Of a stretch of 64,000 bases of DNA, positions 41,817 to 52,030 are shown piece after piece. Position numbers and translations under genes: made by a program. Position 1 is the stretch's first letter. Each line of letters begins with the position of its first letter. The notes below the pieces were generated by a model that was given only the letters and a program-made list of their open reading frames with translations, did not search any database and was not told where the DNA came from. The DNA is from Oasisia sp. SBJ-2009. Lineage: Eukaryota > Annelida > Polychaeta > Sabellida > Siboglinidae. The stretch is taken from assembly GCA_964017155.1 (NCBI GenBank), contig OZ024858.1, positions 24,960,687 through 25,024,686 of the forward strand, written 5' to 3'.

Positions 41817-42580
41817 AAGCATATACTTAACATACATTCTGGGTGGAGGACAGACTCACTACCAGGCGGGTAACATTCAAAAGACGATTTTCAGAAAGTA
41901 TTCGAAATCACAGGCAAGAGTCTAAGCACGACTAAACGCGGATAGGCTATAACAGTGGCGCCATACAGTGATTGAAACCAGTGTTACCAGCGAAGCGCCG
42001 CCACCGAGTGAATATGATATACCCGGTACCACAATTTAGCTAATCTAACGTGCTGTCGTGGACTCAATTGAATTACAGAGTTTCCATATAAAGCGATTGA
42101 GTCCATCATATTTTTTTTTAATGTAATATGTTTATTTGTGAGCGCAATTATTGATGATTGCGTACGTATCATGTAAGGCCTAATTCCCTAAATCTAGTAA
42201 TATTAACAGAGCTCTAAACCCTGTACCAGTCGCATGCCTAAAGGTAGTTTAACTTTAAACCAAGGGTTTAGTGTTTAGATGAGTGGTATAACTATATGTT
42301 TACAGAAATTCACAAATTCTATTCACTACATGTTTTTGTAGCCTAATCTGTGGTGTCTTATTCTTATTAATGCATATGAAAAATATAGCAACAAAACATT
42401 ATCGATTAAGACATAGTTTCTTATAATTGAAAACATGTTTCGTATGACTAAAATGTTGAATTTTCTACAGGTAACTGAGAGCAATGCATGCTGGTTACTA
42501 CGTTTCAAAATTGCGTTTTAGGTCAATCAAAGGTGACACTGGATTTAAGGAAGCAGTGAGGTGACATAGAGTGCATAGGA
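41815..42580. other. Intergenic sequence, no gene seen
   Basis: AT-rich, no feature recognised. Confidence 0.5.
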
Positions 42581-42581
42581 A

Positions 42582-43644
42582 CACTGATTCACTGGGCCAC
42601 TTTTGGTTAGCAGAACTGGCGCTGTGGGATGAACCTAACGTCCGGTTAAGGCGCCCAACGAGGGCGCTCATCAGATACCACAAAAGGTGTTGGTTGATAT
42701 AGACAGCAGGACGGTGGCCATGGAAGTCGGAATCCGCTAAGGAGTGTGTAATAACTCATAACAAATCACCTGCAAATGGATGGCGCTGGAGCGTCGGGCC
42801 TATACGGGACGGTCGGCGCACAACACGCATGCGCGGCGACATGCGCCGCCGTGTAGGAGGGCCGCCGTGGTGAGCACTGAAGCCTTGGACGCGAATCCGG
42901 GTGGAGCCGCCACGGGTGAAGTTCTTGGTGGTAGAAGCAACTATTCAAACGAGAGCTTTGAAGACTGAAGTGGAGAAGGGTGAACAGCAGTTGAACACGG
43001 GTCAGTCGGACCTAAGAGATAGGCGAACGCCGTTCCGAAGCGGGGGCAATGTCGTTAGTAGCGTGTACACGTGTACACAATACAGCATCTAACTGCATCT
43101 ATCGAAAGGTAATCGGATTAATATTCCCGAGCCCGGACACGGAGATTAACCCTCGTGGTCTAGTGCAGTAACGCAAACGAGTGAGGAGACGTCGGCGGGA
43201 GCCCCGGGTTAGAGTTATTTTTTCTTTCTAAGGGACGGACTCCCTGGAATCGGTTTGTCCGGAGATAGGGACGTTGTTTCCATAAAGCACCGCGCCACCC
43301 GCGATGTCCGATGCGCTCTCTTCGGCCCTTGACATCCTCCCGAGACGGTGTGATTTTCGAGCCGAGCCGTACCCACATCCACAGCAGGTCTCCAACATGA
43401 ACAGTCACTGGAAAAACGTAGGTAGGGGAAGTCGGCAAATTTGATTCATAACTTCGGGACAAGAATTGGCTCTAAGGGCTGGGTCGGTCGGGCTGGGGTA
43501 CGAAGCGGTCAGGGAAACCGGCAGGGGCTGGGCGAAGACGCAAGGGCGAGCCGGGACCTGTCCGTGGACTGCCTGTGCTGCGCGTCGCTCGTCGCTTCGG
43601 CCGGCGTCTAACGGCAGACTAAGAACTGATACGGACCAGGGAAG

Positions 43645-43684
<40 letters not shown>

Positions 43685-43741
43685 GCCTGGTGTTGACGCC
43701 ATGTGATTTCTGCCCAAGAGTAACTACTAACTATGACTCTC
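42582..43741 (+). pseudogene. 28S rRNA pseudogene fragment ending at the R2 target region
   Basis: Conserved 28S blocks appear in canonical order. They include GGGCCACTTTTGGTTAGCAG (42595), GACAGCAGGACGGTGGCCAT, GGAAGTCGGAATCCGCTAAG and ATGGATGGCGCTGGAGCGTC. Further on are ACTATTCAAACGAGAGCTTT, GAACAGCAGTTGAACACGGG, GGCTCTAAGGGCTGGGTCGG and GACTGTCTAATTAAAACAAA, then TAACTATGACTCTC. There are many substitutions. Deletions (for example between TGCCCA and GAGTAACTA) exclude a working rRNA. The alignment stops after GACTCTC, whereas the rRNA would go on TTAAGGTAGCC, the R2 cleavage site. No other rDNA is present in the window. Confidence 0.95.
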
Positions 43742-44499
43742 CTATTCCCGGAAAGAACCCCACATACAATCAAGGGTGCGTAGATTACCAAAATACAAAC
43801 TGCGCCTCGAACATTTAAGAAGGGAAGAATCGCACATTCCTGCCACCCCGGAGTTGGCCCGGCCTCCCTCGGTCAGAGAGTGAGAGTGTGGACGATGAGT
43901 CCACGAGTATGTAAGCAGTAGAGGGATTTGTCGACGAAGACGTCAACAGGTCGACGGAACAGGAATAGGACTGCGGAGATACCCCCAGATTGCGCCATAT
44001 CATCCCGGGCGGCTAGACGTGAGTCAAACTGTCCGGGAGGGTAACGCAAAGGTGGGGCCTCCCTCGACGATCAAGACAACCTTACCAATCATGACAGACT
44101 TCCTGAGAATCCTTCGACCGGACGACTAGTTGGTCCGGTCAGACGGAGGACGAGGGATCACCACAGCTCTGACAATAAGCACGGGTGTTGCCGTTATTGC
44201 CAGAGCAGTGAATGCACGTCGCCACACTAATGACTTAAGAAAATGCGACGCTCTGAAATTAGTTTGTGCGTGATTTAGACGATTTTGGCGGGGACACTGT
44301 GACTGAGAACAGATTTACGTACAGAGCAGCTCTGGCAATAACCGCTCTTATCGCCGTTATTGCCAGAGCAGCAATACTATTCTCAACGTCACCGCCAAGT
44401 TCGTATAAATCGCAGGCGTCGTTATTGGTATCTTAATAGTCGGACCTACGCACATTTATCGTGTTGATTACTCTGACATTGGGAGTTTAAACCATGATA
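43742..44499. other. GC-richer sequence after the 28S fragment with duplicated hairpins
   Basis: No coding frame is recognised. Two near-identical hairpins occur. One pairs 44166-44178 with 44194-44206 (13-bp arms, one mismatch). The other pairs 44329-44341 with 44357-44369 (13 bp, perfect, TTATTGCCAGAGC). A third small hairpin is at 43888-43904. Confidence 0.6.
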
Positions 44500-45089
44500 G
44501 GGAAGACCGGGGCTAGTTGTAACAAAAACAACACATTTCAAGATTGCGGACGGGTTTCTTAACCGATCGAAACTGTTTTAAGCCAAAGAGTCCATACATA
44601 TCTCCCGCAGATAATCAGGGCATAATGAATTGCCCGGACTATTACACATTTGTAGTATAATGAGTTATATGAGGTGTATTAAAGGTGTACTAAAATGTTA
44701 CAAGTTACCCCGGTACGGCGTAACTTGTAACACTTTAGGACACCTTTTAGGATTGAGGGTGAATTTCTTAACCGGTCGAAACTTTTGTTATGCCGATGGC
44801 TCCCCACATATCTCCCGCAGATAATTGGTGCATAATTAAATGCCTGGTTTATTACATATTTGTGGCATAATGAGTTATATGAGGTGTCCTAAAGTGTTAC
44901 AAGTTACCCCGGTACGGTAGTACATCTTTTCTTTTAAAATGGCGTAATTTTATGGCTTTTACGGATTTACATGATATTACACACGACATGCTCAAATCTA
45001 TTGATGAACATGATCTCGTCTTGCAGAATAATTTGTCCGCACGCCCTCTGTTACAACTTACCCGTGTTACAACTAGCCCCGGTCTCCCC
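44500..45089. mobile_element. MITE with 25-bp inverted ends and internal tandem duplication
   Basis: The ends GGGAAGACCGGGGCTAGTTG (plus 5 more bases) and its partner at 45065-45089 match at 24 of 25. The left flank is TA and the right TG, compatible with a once-mutated TA duplication. Two related 170-200-bp units (about 44540-44715 and 44745-44930) lie in direct order. They share TATCTCCCGCAGATAAT and AATGAGTTATATGAGGTGT. TGTTACAAGTTAC (from about 44696) and its inverse GTAACTTGTAACA (to about 44732) form a palindrome at their junction. It lacks a transposase. Confidence 0.75.
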
Positions 45090-45097
45090 TGTCCTAG

Positions 45098-45305
45098 CTC
45101 TGCGAGTTCACAGCAGGTTGTTTTCATTTCCACGCGTGTGATGTTTGACTTCCCCTGGCACGGCCACCACACAGAAGGGACCAACGATCCAAAACGTATC
45201 TCCATAAGCACACAGGCAACGTAGGGTGAACGGAATTATTCAGCAGCACGGCTCGAAACTAGTTGCTCCAGCACTCTAACCAATGGCACACTGCGACCCA
45301 CTCTC
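45098..45305 (-). repeat. tRNA-headed SINE, family B copy 2
   Basis: It shares with 15836-16100, in order, TTCCGTTCACCCTAC, TTGCCTGTGTG, TGGTCCCTTCT and CCAGGGGAAGTCAAAC. The head TTGGTTAGAGTGCTGGAGCA looks tRNA-like but is decayed. It abuts the MITE. Confidence 0.6.
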
Positions 45306-45896
45306 GGCTAATATATTGAGATCATCGTATCAATATTTACAAACATTCGCCTCACGAGTGAGGAGGTCAGAAGAATTCTTTTCGATACTGGAGGTCAACG
45401 TCACGCGATCACCGCCAACTCGCCGTGCATTAATTGCCTGTGTCCATTAACTCACATTTAAATTATTTATAATGGAACAGCAGGTAGACAAAGGTTGACA
45501 CAATGGATTCTCCGGATAATAGTTCACTCTGGCGTCAGGCTCGAGGCACCATGCTCGACGATTATTGATGTGACCTAGTGGTCATAATAATTATGGGCAT
45601 TTGTTTCGCCTGGCTCCCGGAAAAGCAACAGATGAAGCGCATTCAAAAATAGGTGAATATACGTGTTGGCACACGAGAAGGATGGATGGATAGACCAAGG
45701 CGTGGAAGTAGATTCGCATGGATGTACAGGTAACTATAACTTTAACTGATAAAATGGGGCAAATACCAGAGTCGGCGCAGCAGCAAAGACAGTCATATCG
45801 TCTTAGTCAATTACGTCTTAGTCAATTACTAACTCTTTGAGATACGTAATGTAAATCAGAAGACCAAAGCACGGTCGTTTTTCGTTTATATGTACG
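45306..45896. other. Intergenic sequence, no gene seen
   Basis: No feature recognised. Confidence 0.5.
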
Positions 45897-46034
45897 GTGT
45901 GTGTATGTGTGTGTGTGCGTGCGCGCGTGTGCGCGTGTGCGCGTGTGCGTGTGTGCGTGTGTGCGTGTGTGCGTGTGTGCGTGTGTGCGTGTGTGCGTGT
46001 GTGCGTGTGTGCGTGTGTGCGTGCGTGCGTGCAT
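45897..46034 (+). repeat. (GT)n/(GTGTGC)n microsatellite
   Basis: GT and GTGTGC units. Confidence 0.95.
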
Positions 46035-46383
46035 ACAGTGAGAATATGCCAGAGGTCAAAAGTCATCGTCTCCCTCTGCAAACTCCGTGTCTGGCGGCAG
46101 AGTGGGTGCTGCTGACATTCCGACTCACCTTTCAGTATTCACCTCATTCCGACTCATGTGTATAAACCAATATTTTGCGATATGATTGTGAAACGAGAAG
46201 AAAGACCAAACACATTTTCGGGAACGGGTCACGGTTCGCTGCCGTCACAATGTGTACACTTGTGTTGGCCTACATTACGTAGACCTACTGTTCCTGAACA
46301 CACATTGTCTTTTTACAGGGCTCCGGGTGTGCTAAGAAGCAGCGAAAGACTAGGTAGACAATAGACAGACGACAAATTCGTCA

Positions 46384-47220
46384 ATGGGGCCCGCCAAGAG
46401 ATTCCGATTGTATCAGTGTGTCATTTTGTTTATTTCAATCGCCGTGTGTGCTACGTTGTTTTTGACAAGCAGGTTGTCAAGTGATAGGACAGTCGTCTTT
46501 CCGACAGGACAACACGCCAAGACAACACGCCCGGACCTTGACCTTTTTTGCCCTGCCATGTCTGTCGCTGACGACGCCATCTTGATGACAATCACGGGCC
46601 GTTTCGCCAAGGCGGCCGACGCTGCCAACATAACCTACTTCATGTACTGGGGTACTCTAATCGGCTCCTGCCGTCATCATGGCCGAATTCCGTGGGACGA
46701 CGACGTCGATATCATTGTACCCTCTGAGCAGAAGACGAAACTCGAAGCGATGCTCAAGACGCTGGCACCAGATTTCTTGTACGCCAAGTCGCTGTACACT
46801 CGCTGGAAAGTGTTCGCGCGCGATTCTAAGCCATTGAATGCGGTGTCGTGGAAGTATCCCTTTCTTGATGTGTCGTTCTATGTGGAAAACGATTTGTTGC
46901 TGTGGGATGAAGATCCCGGATACAGACGCCAGTTCACGTACCGGAAGTCTGACGTATTTCCGTTGTATCGCCGGCCGTTTGGTCGACTGATGCTTCCGGC
47001 GCCCCGGAACATGCGCGCCATCTTACGGCAGTTCGAGTTAGAACAGTGCGTGTCAAGCTGCTACAGCCACAGCGAAGAAGCGCACATTGCACGCCGGAAG
47101 TCGATCCCGTGCAGCGAATTGTGGGATCGACTGCCGTTCGTGTTCCGAACAGAAACGAACAATGGGACGAACGAAACGCTTAAAATCGGATCTCGGGTCA
47201 TAAATTGGTTCATGCCTTAA
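46384..47220 (+). CDS. LicD/fukutin-like type II membrane protein, single exon
   Basis: The protein is 278 residues with no intron in the coding region. Residues about 10-28 form a hydrophobic segment after a short basic N-terminus (KRFR), fitting a Golgi/ER signal anchor. The LicD nucleotidyltransferase-fold signature is intact: YWGTLIGSCRHHGRIPWDDD, with W89-G90-T91-L92 and D105-D106-D107-V108-D109 as the likely metal-binding acidic cluster. KYPFLDVSFYVEND follows. NIT, NGT and NET sequons suggest a lumenal C-terminus. Bacterial LicD transfers phosphocholine, and fukutin and FKRP transfer ribitol-phosphate to alpha-dystroglycan. The substrate of this protein is unknown. The ATG in TCAATGG is the first in frame. 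Compact length and lack of introns could mean a retrocopy, but the frame is intact. Confidence 0.85.
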   Translation: MGPAKRFRLYQCVILFISIAVCATLFLTSRLSSDRTVVFPTGQHAKTTRPDLDLFCPAMSVADDAILMTITGRFAKAADAANITYFMYWGTLIGSCRHHGRIPWDDDVDIIVPSEQKTKLEAMLKTLAPDFLYAKSLYTRWKVFARDSKPLNAVSWKYPFLDVSFYVENDLLLWDEDPGYRRQFTYRKSDVFPLYRRPFGRLMLPAPRNMRAILRQFELEQCVSSCYSHSEEAHIARRKSIPCSELWDRLPFVFRTETNNGTNETLKIGSRVINWFMP

Positions 47221-47455
47221 TTAAGATAATAACCTAAGCGACTTGCAAGTTTAAGATGTTGTTTACATCTATATGTGAGACATGTATGTACACCTTTGGG
47301 CGTTCTCTTGCCTTCTGATTTAACCACGAAAACGAGAATAAAACTGCTCCTCATATATCTTTTATGCATAATACTCACAGGTTACATGATAAAATCATGT
47401 TCGTGTCTGTATATGTATCTGTCTCTGTATCTATATCTGTATAATATTACCTCTG
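47221..47455. other. 3' flank of LicD-like gene
   Basis: AATAAA at 47337-47342 (AGAATAAAACTG) is a plausible poly(A) signal for the LicD-like gene. Confidence 0.4.
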
Positions 47456-47850
47456 ACTTTTTAAAAGTTTCCAATGGTGTTCGAAAAGGTCGAACCCCCA
47501 AATTGTTTTACTGTGTACATTGATGATTTAAACAATATGTTAAATAGTGCACGACTAGGTTGCCACACACACAACTGCTGCATGTGTTTTGTGCTGACGA
47601 CTTATATGTTATTGCACCCAGTCCTAGTGGGCTTCAGAGTTTGCTGAACATAATTATTTGCAAAGTTTGGTTTTTGAAAATGACATTGCATATGGAATAG
47701 TTTTCCAAGCACGAAATTTCCATCTGAAATGTTCAAATATCTATATGAACGTAAGCAAACTTGCGTACGTTAAACATACTAAATATTTAGGTGCACATTT
47801 CTTCTTAGCAGTTTCCGTCACTCCAACCTCCAATATCATTTCATCCATTC
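47456..47850 (+). pseudogene. Non-LTR reverse transcriptase palm fragment
   Basis: Broken frames give VSNGVRKGRTPKLF and HIDDLNNMLNSARLGCHTHN, then, one frame over, VFCADDLYVIAPSPSGLQSL with the catalytic Asp-Asp pair. NFHLKCSNIYMNVSKLAYVK and HTKYLGAHF follow. The order matches the RT palm through thumb of CR1/Jockey-like LINEs. Stops and frameshifts make it dead. Confidence 0.75.
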
Positions 47851-48505
47851 TTCCCTTGTAAGCTCTCTTAACTCCCACGATTATTCTTACCTAGTTGTTT
47901 TTCGCTAATTTAGGACCTTCTCCTGTTGTTTCTCTGTTAGTGCCATCGTCTCTAGTGTATTCATATAAGCCGGGTTAACACATGAGCTGAGCACATTTCC
48001 TTTACGTTTATGTGATATGCGTCTAAATCCTAACACCCCTTCGACTTTCCTGCAACTGTTTGCCCCGGCTGTAATCCTCATTGTAACGAAAACACAATTG
48101 ATCTAGTCGATTTTGCACTGGATAAATGCCACTTCCTTTATAAGTAATTTATGAAGAATTTAAAATAAGCAAAGTTATATGTTGTGAAGTTACTGGTTAA
48201 ACGCCAACGCCACATAATTTATATTAAGGTAGGAATGTTTAATTATTTCTACACCAGAGTGACTATATGTTGGCATTTGTCATGGTCTTTGTTCGTAGTT
48301 TTGGCAGGTGTAGCGTGAGAGAGAAATGTGGTGGCCGGCAATAGGCGAATATTATGTACGCGATTTTGGTTCGTATCTCTTTAATAAAGTGTCCTGTGTT
48401 ACTGTCTAACTTTGATGAATTCTGTGTGAACGGTTTTGCTGAACTGCCAGCTATATTGGCCAGTGAACTTGGTTGTCATGTCGGTATTCATTTTAAACGA
48501 GTTGG
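47851..48505. other. Intergenic sequence, no gene seen
   Basis: No feature recognised. Confidence 0.45.
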
Positions 48506-48507
48506 GA

Positions 48508-48510
48508 ATG

Positions 48511-48587
<77 letters not shown>

Positions 48588-48873
48588 CATACATACATAC
48601 ATACATACATACATACATACATACATACATACATACATACATACATACATACATACATACATACATACATACATACATACATACATACATACATACATAC
48701 ATACATACATACATACATACATACATACATACATACATACATACATACATACATACATACATACATACATACATACATACATACATACATACATACATAC
48801 ATACATACATACATACATACATACATACATACATACATACATACATACATACATACATACATACATACATACA

Positions 48874-48909
<36 letters not shown>

Positions 48910-48918
48910 TATATATAT
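48508..48918. repeat. (AT)n-(ATAC)n-(AT)n array
   Basis: About 37 AT units, about 80 perfect ATAC units (48581-48900), then AT. The IHTY/MYVC-type ORFs are artefacts. Confidence 0.98.
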
Positions 48919-48930
48919 GGATAAATCCAA

Positions 48931-49124
48931 GGGTTAGGCGACACCTTGTAAATCGCAAGGGTTGGGCGACAGTTTGTATATATTCTACTAAGCATAAAAA
49001 TTACATAAAAAATAGTCTAGTATGCATAAACCATCTACTATAATACAGTGCCGAACATTTTTGTAAGTAATAGTTAAAATTAAAAGATATACTTTTGGTG
49101 TCGCCTAAATAGTGTCGCCCTAAC
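48931..49124. repeat. Inverted GGCGACAC-motif repeats
   Basis: GTTAGGCGACACC (48933-48945) and GGGCGACAG (about 48962) face GGTGTCGCCTAA (49097-49108) and GTGTCGCCCTAAC (49112-49124). This may be the ends of a small MITE. No clear target duplication was seen. Confidence 0.45.
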
Positions 49125-49398
49125 GTAACCGTTCAAAATGTTCACGCAAAGTTACAAGCTTACGGCGACACAAAAAAAAACGCTGGATGTATGTTTTGCA
49201 AACCAATCAGCGAAGAGCAAGATTTTAAGGTCAAGGTTGTAAATGGCCAACGATGGTTTTCGCAAAACTCTCGACTCAATTATTTGTTGCGCTTTCTCGT
49301 GAAAGATTCGTTGTGGAATGTGGCAGACGCAAGTTATAAAGAACGGGCACAATGGTTACGTAAACCTTGCAAGTTTTCTAGGCGCCAGGTGACGTAAG

Positions 49399-49473
49399 AT
49401 GTCGAAAATAAAGGATTATACCATAGCGGTTCTGCCAGCGTCGTCGTCGTCTGATAATCATGACATGTATTAT
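49399..49473 (+). CDS. Candidate first coding exon (25 codons)
   Basis: ATG at 49399 reads MSKIKDYTIAVLPASSSSDN then HDMYY to a strong donor TAT|GTAAGTAT. Upstream lies a CCAAT (49202) in a promoter-like stretch. I found no second exon before the LINE fragment at 50455, so it may belong to a gene with a long intron or be chance. Confidence 0.3.
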
Positions 49474-50450
49474 GTAAGTATAGACATCGATATCCTGATA
49501 TTTTAATTAATTAAAACTGACTTGATTAATTCGAAGAGATATTTATTAGTTTGAGCTTGACGTGAAATGGGCATTTTATGAAACTGTGCCCGTCTGAATT
49601 CGCTGGATATCATACTAGCCGGCACTTTAGCCACTTATGCAGAATTCGGACCCACCTCAATTTTGCCATTGACATTGTAACTGTATCTTTGACTTTGTCA
49701 ACATTTGATAATTGATCTTGTTAATTCAATCATTTAATATCATCTTGCGCATATTTATGTTTTATAAACAGCGCGTCTTAGCATACCTTTGAAGTCGAAA
49801 AGACAGCGCAGTCGGCATAAACAAACTGTTTATCGCTCATTCCATGTGCACGGCGCCGTGACACATGCATCGCTGCGCTTGCGACTGGCACAAATCGGAG
49901 CACTATTTGGGTTTAAAAATGCAATATTTGTGAAACATAAATATACCTGGGAATGCTGATTGATCATGTTAAGGATTACAGTTTGTGTGAGGTATCCAAT
50001 ATAGACAAATATGCAGTTATAATGGCAAAATTGAAGCGGGTCGGAATCTCTGGACGATGAGGTATGAAGTCGATGGATATCATAATATAGGTTAGGTATA
50101 TACACAAATTGAATATATTATACCATCATTTAGATGGTGCCATGTGATAGAAAATAATGTGTAGTTAATAATACTTTTTTGAAATCTTCAGTATTTAGGG
50201 AGAAATAAACATTTTAAATCTTAAAATTGCTGCATTTTTTTTCTATTGTATTTTGGGCCATTTCTTGTGCACAGGTTGCATAATGACTGCATAAAATAGG
50301 TTGGAAACCAGTAATAATATTGGAACCATTTAACTTACGCATGTGAAACTAAAAATGGGTCAACCCTTTGGGAAATATAATGTGTTGTGACCTTGATTTG
50401 ACCTTCAAAGTTGACCTAGATATTATATCTGACCTAGATTTGACCCACAG
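49474..50450. other. Intergenic sequence, no gene seen
   Basis: No feature recognised. Confidence 0.45.
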
Positions 50451-50454
50451 TATG

Positions 50455-50850
50455 GTGTTAATTATTCATTGTTTAGTTTTATTACAGAAAAGGGTTATAA
50501 GATTAATTTGTGGTGCCAAAAGACTTGATCGCACAAACTTACTCTTTCACAATGTACATATTCTTAAAATACCAGATCTTGTCAAACTAAAAACTGCTAT
50601 AATTATGTTTAAGGCATATTGTTATATAAATTACCAATGAATGTACAAAATTATTCAGAATACAGGAATCACGATATTCATCCAGGCATAAATGTAACTT
50701 CAAGCAAATCTATGTACGTATTAACTTTTAAAATATGTGTATTTCTGTTACTGGGGTTAAACTTTGGCACACCCTCGATAATTCACTGGTTAATGTAAAA
50801 ATGTTCACCATTTCAAAAAGTGTTCTACAGACAGACTAATGGTATAATGG
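50455..50850 (+). pseudogene. LINE reverse transcriptase C-terminal relic
   Basis: The main frame gives LLQKRVIRLICGAKRLDRTN, then LLFHNVHILKIPDLVKLKTA and IIMFKAYC. After a stop and frame change come KICVISVTGVKLWHTLDNSL and VKMFTISKSVLQTD. This is the thumb-to-C-terminus layout of CR1-like RT proteins. It may be the same family as 47456-47850, but they are not adjacent. Confidence 0.7.
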
Positions 50851-51120
50851 TATAATGTTGGTAAAATTGTTTAGGTAATGAGCCTTGCTAACATTTAAAT
50901 ATCAAAACTGTGAATATAGCAACTTTATGGACACTTTAAACGGTTATTAGAACTTGACCTAATTATTTGACCTATATTTCACATCTGACCTACATACTGG
51001 AATTTATTGCATAATTAATTCATAAATTCACCATGAATCTTGATAAACCCTTTGATATGTGAATTATTTTGTGACCTTGACTTGACCTTTACAGTTACAT
51101 TCCCATGTTTTTCTATAATA

Positions 51121-51842
51121 TCTCCCACCTCCCTCTCCTTCCCTCTCCTTCCCTCTCCTTCCCTCCCACCTCCCTCTCCGTCCATCCCACCTCCCTCTCC
51201 TTCCCTCCCACCTCCCTGTCCATTCCTCCCACCTCCCTCCCTTCCCTCCCACCTCCCTCTCCTTCCCTCCCACCTCCCTCTCCATCCCACCTCCCTCTCC
51301 TTCCCTCCCACCTCCCTCTCCTTCCGTCCCACCTCCCTCTCCACCCATCCCACCTCCCTCTCCTTCCCTCCCACCTCCCTCTCCTTCCCTCCCACCTCCC
51401 TCTCCTTCCCTCCCACCTCCCTCTCCTTCCCTCCCAACTCCCTCTCCTTCCCTCCCACCTCCCTCTCCTTCCCTCCCACCTCCCTCTCCTTCCCTCCCAC
51501 CTCCCTCTCCTTCCCTCCCACCTCCCTCTCCTTCCCTCCCACCTCCCTCTCCTTCCCTCCCACCTCCCTCTCCTTCCCTCTCCTCCCCTCCCACCTTCCT
51601 CTCCTTCACTCCCACCTTCCTCTCCTTCCCTCCCACCTTCCTCTCCTTCCTTCCCACCTCCCTCTCCTTCCCTCCCACCTCCCTCTCCTTCCCTCCCACC
51701 TCCCACTCCTTCCCTCCCACCCCCCTCTCCTTCCCTCCCACCTCCCTCTCCTTCCCTCCCACCTTCCTCTCCTTCCTTCCCACCTCCCTCTCCTTCCCTC
51801 CCACCTCCCTCTCCTTCCCTCCCACCTCCCTCTCCAACCCAC
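51121..51842 (-). repeat. 21-bp minisatellite, about 33 units
   Basis: The unit is CTCCTTCCCTCCCACCTCCC plus T, with point variants and a few short units. As 21 bp is 7 codons, every minus-strand frame stays open (REVGGKE, EGGGREG or RWEGRRG repeats). It abuts the coiled-coil exon at 51843. Confidence 0.95.
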
Positions 51843-52012
51843 CTCCTTCTCTGTGGCCGTGCCTTCGTGTTGCTCCTCCTCAGCTCCTTGAGTTCCCTGG
51901 CTGCGTCCTCCCTCTTCCCCAGTAAGTCCCTCTCCACCTCCCTCATGTGGTGGAGCTGAGACTTCTGCCGTCCCACAGCCAGGTCAAGGGCTTCCAACTC
52001 AGCCCGGCGGTC
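51843..52012 (-). CDS. Coiled-coil exon of an unrecognised minus-strand gene
   Basis: On the minus strand acceptor TTGTAG precedes GACCGCCGG. The exon reads DRRAELEALDLAVGRQKSQL then HHMREVERDLLGKREDAARE then LKELRRSNTKARPQR, charged and heptad-like, a strong coiled-coil candidate. It ends at a possible donor AGGAG|GTGGGT where the 21-bp minisatellite begins. Entry phase is 0, the same as both edges of the exons at 56377-56472 and 57033-57098 upstream on the same strand, so all three probably belong to one gene. If the donor is not used, the frame continues into the minisatellite for over 200 residues. Confidence 0.6.
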
Positions 52013-52030
52013 CTACAACACACGGTCCAT

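Noticed and set aside
42582..43741. Functional 28S rRNA gene
   Set aside because: It is partial, with many substitutions and deletions, and no 18S, 5.8S or spacer sequence is in the window.
43888..43904. Hammerhead-ribozyme-like GGACGATGAGTCC near the 28S fragment
   Set aside because: It is a simple 6-bp hairpin. The CUGANGA core and the GAAA segment after stem II are not present.
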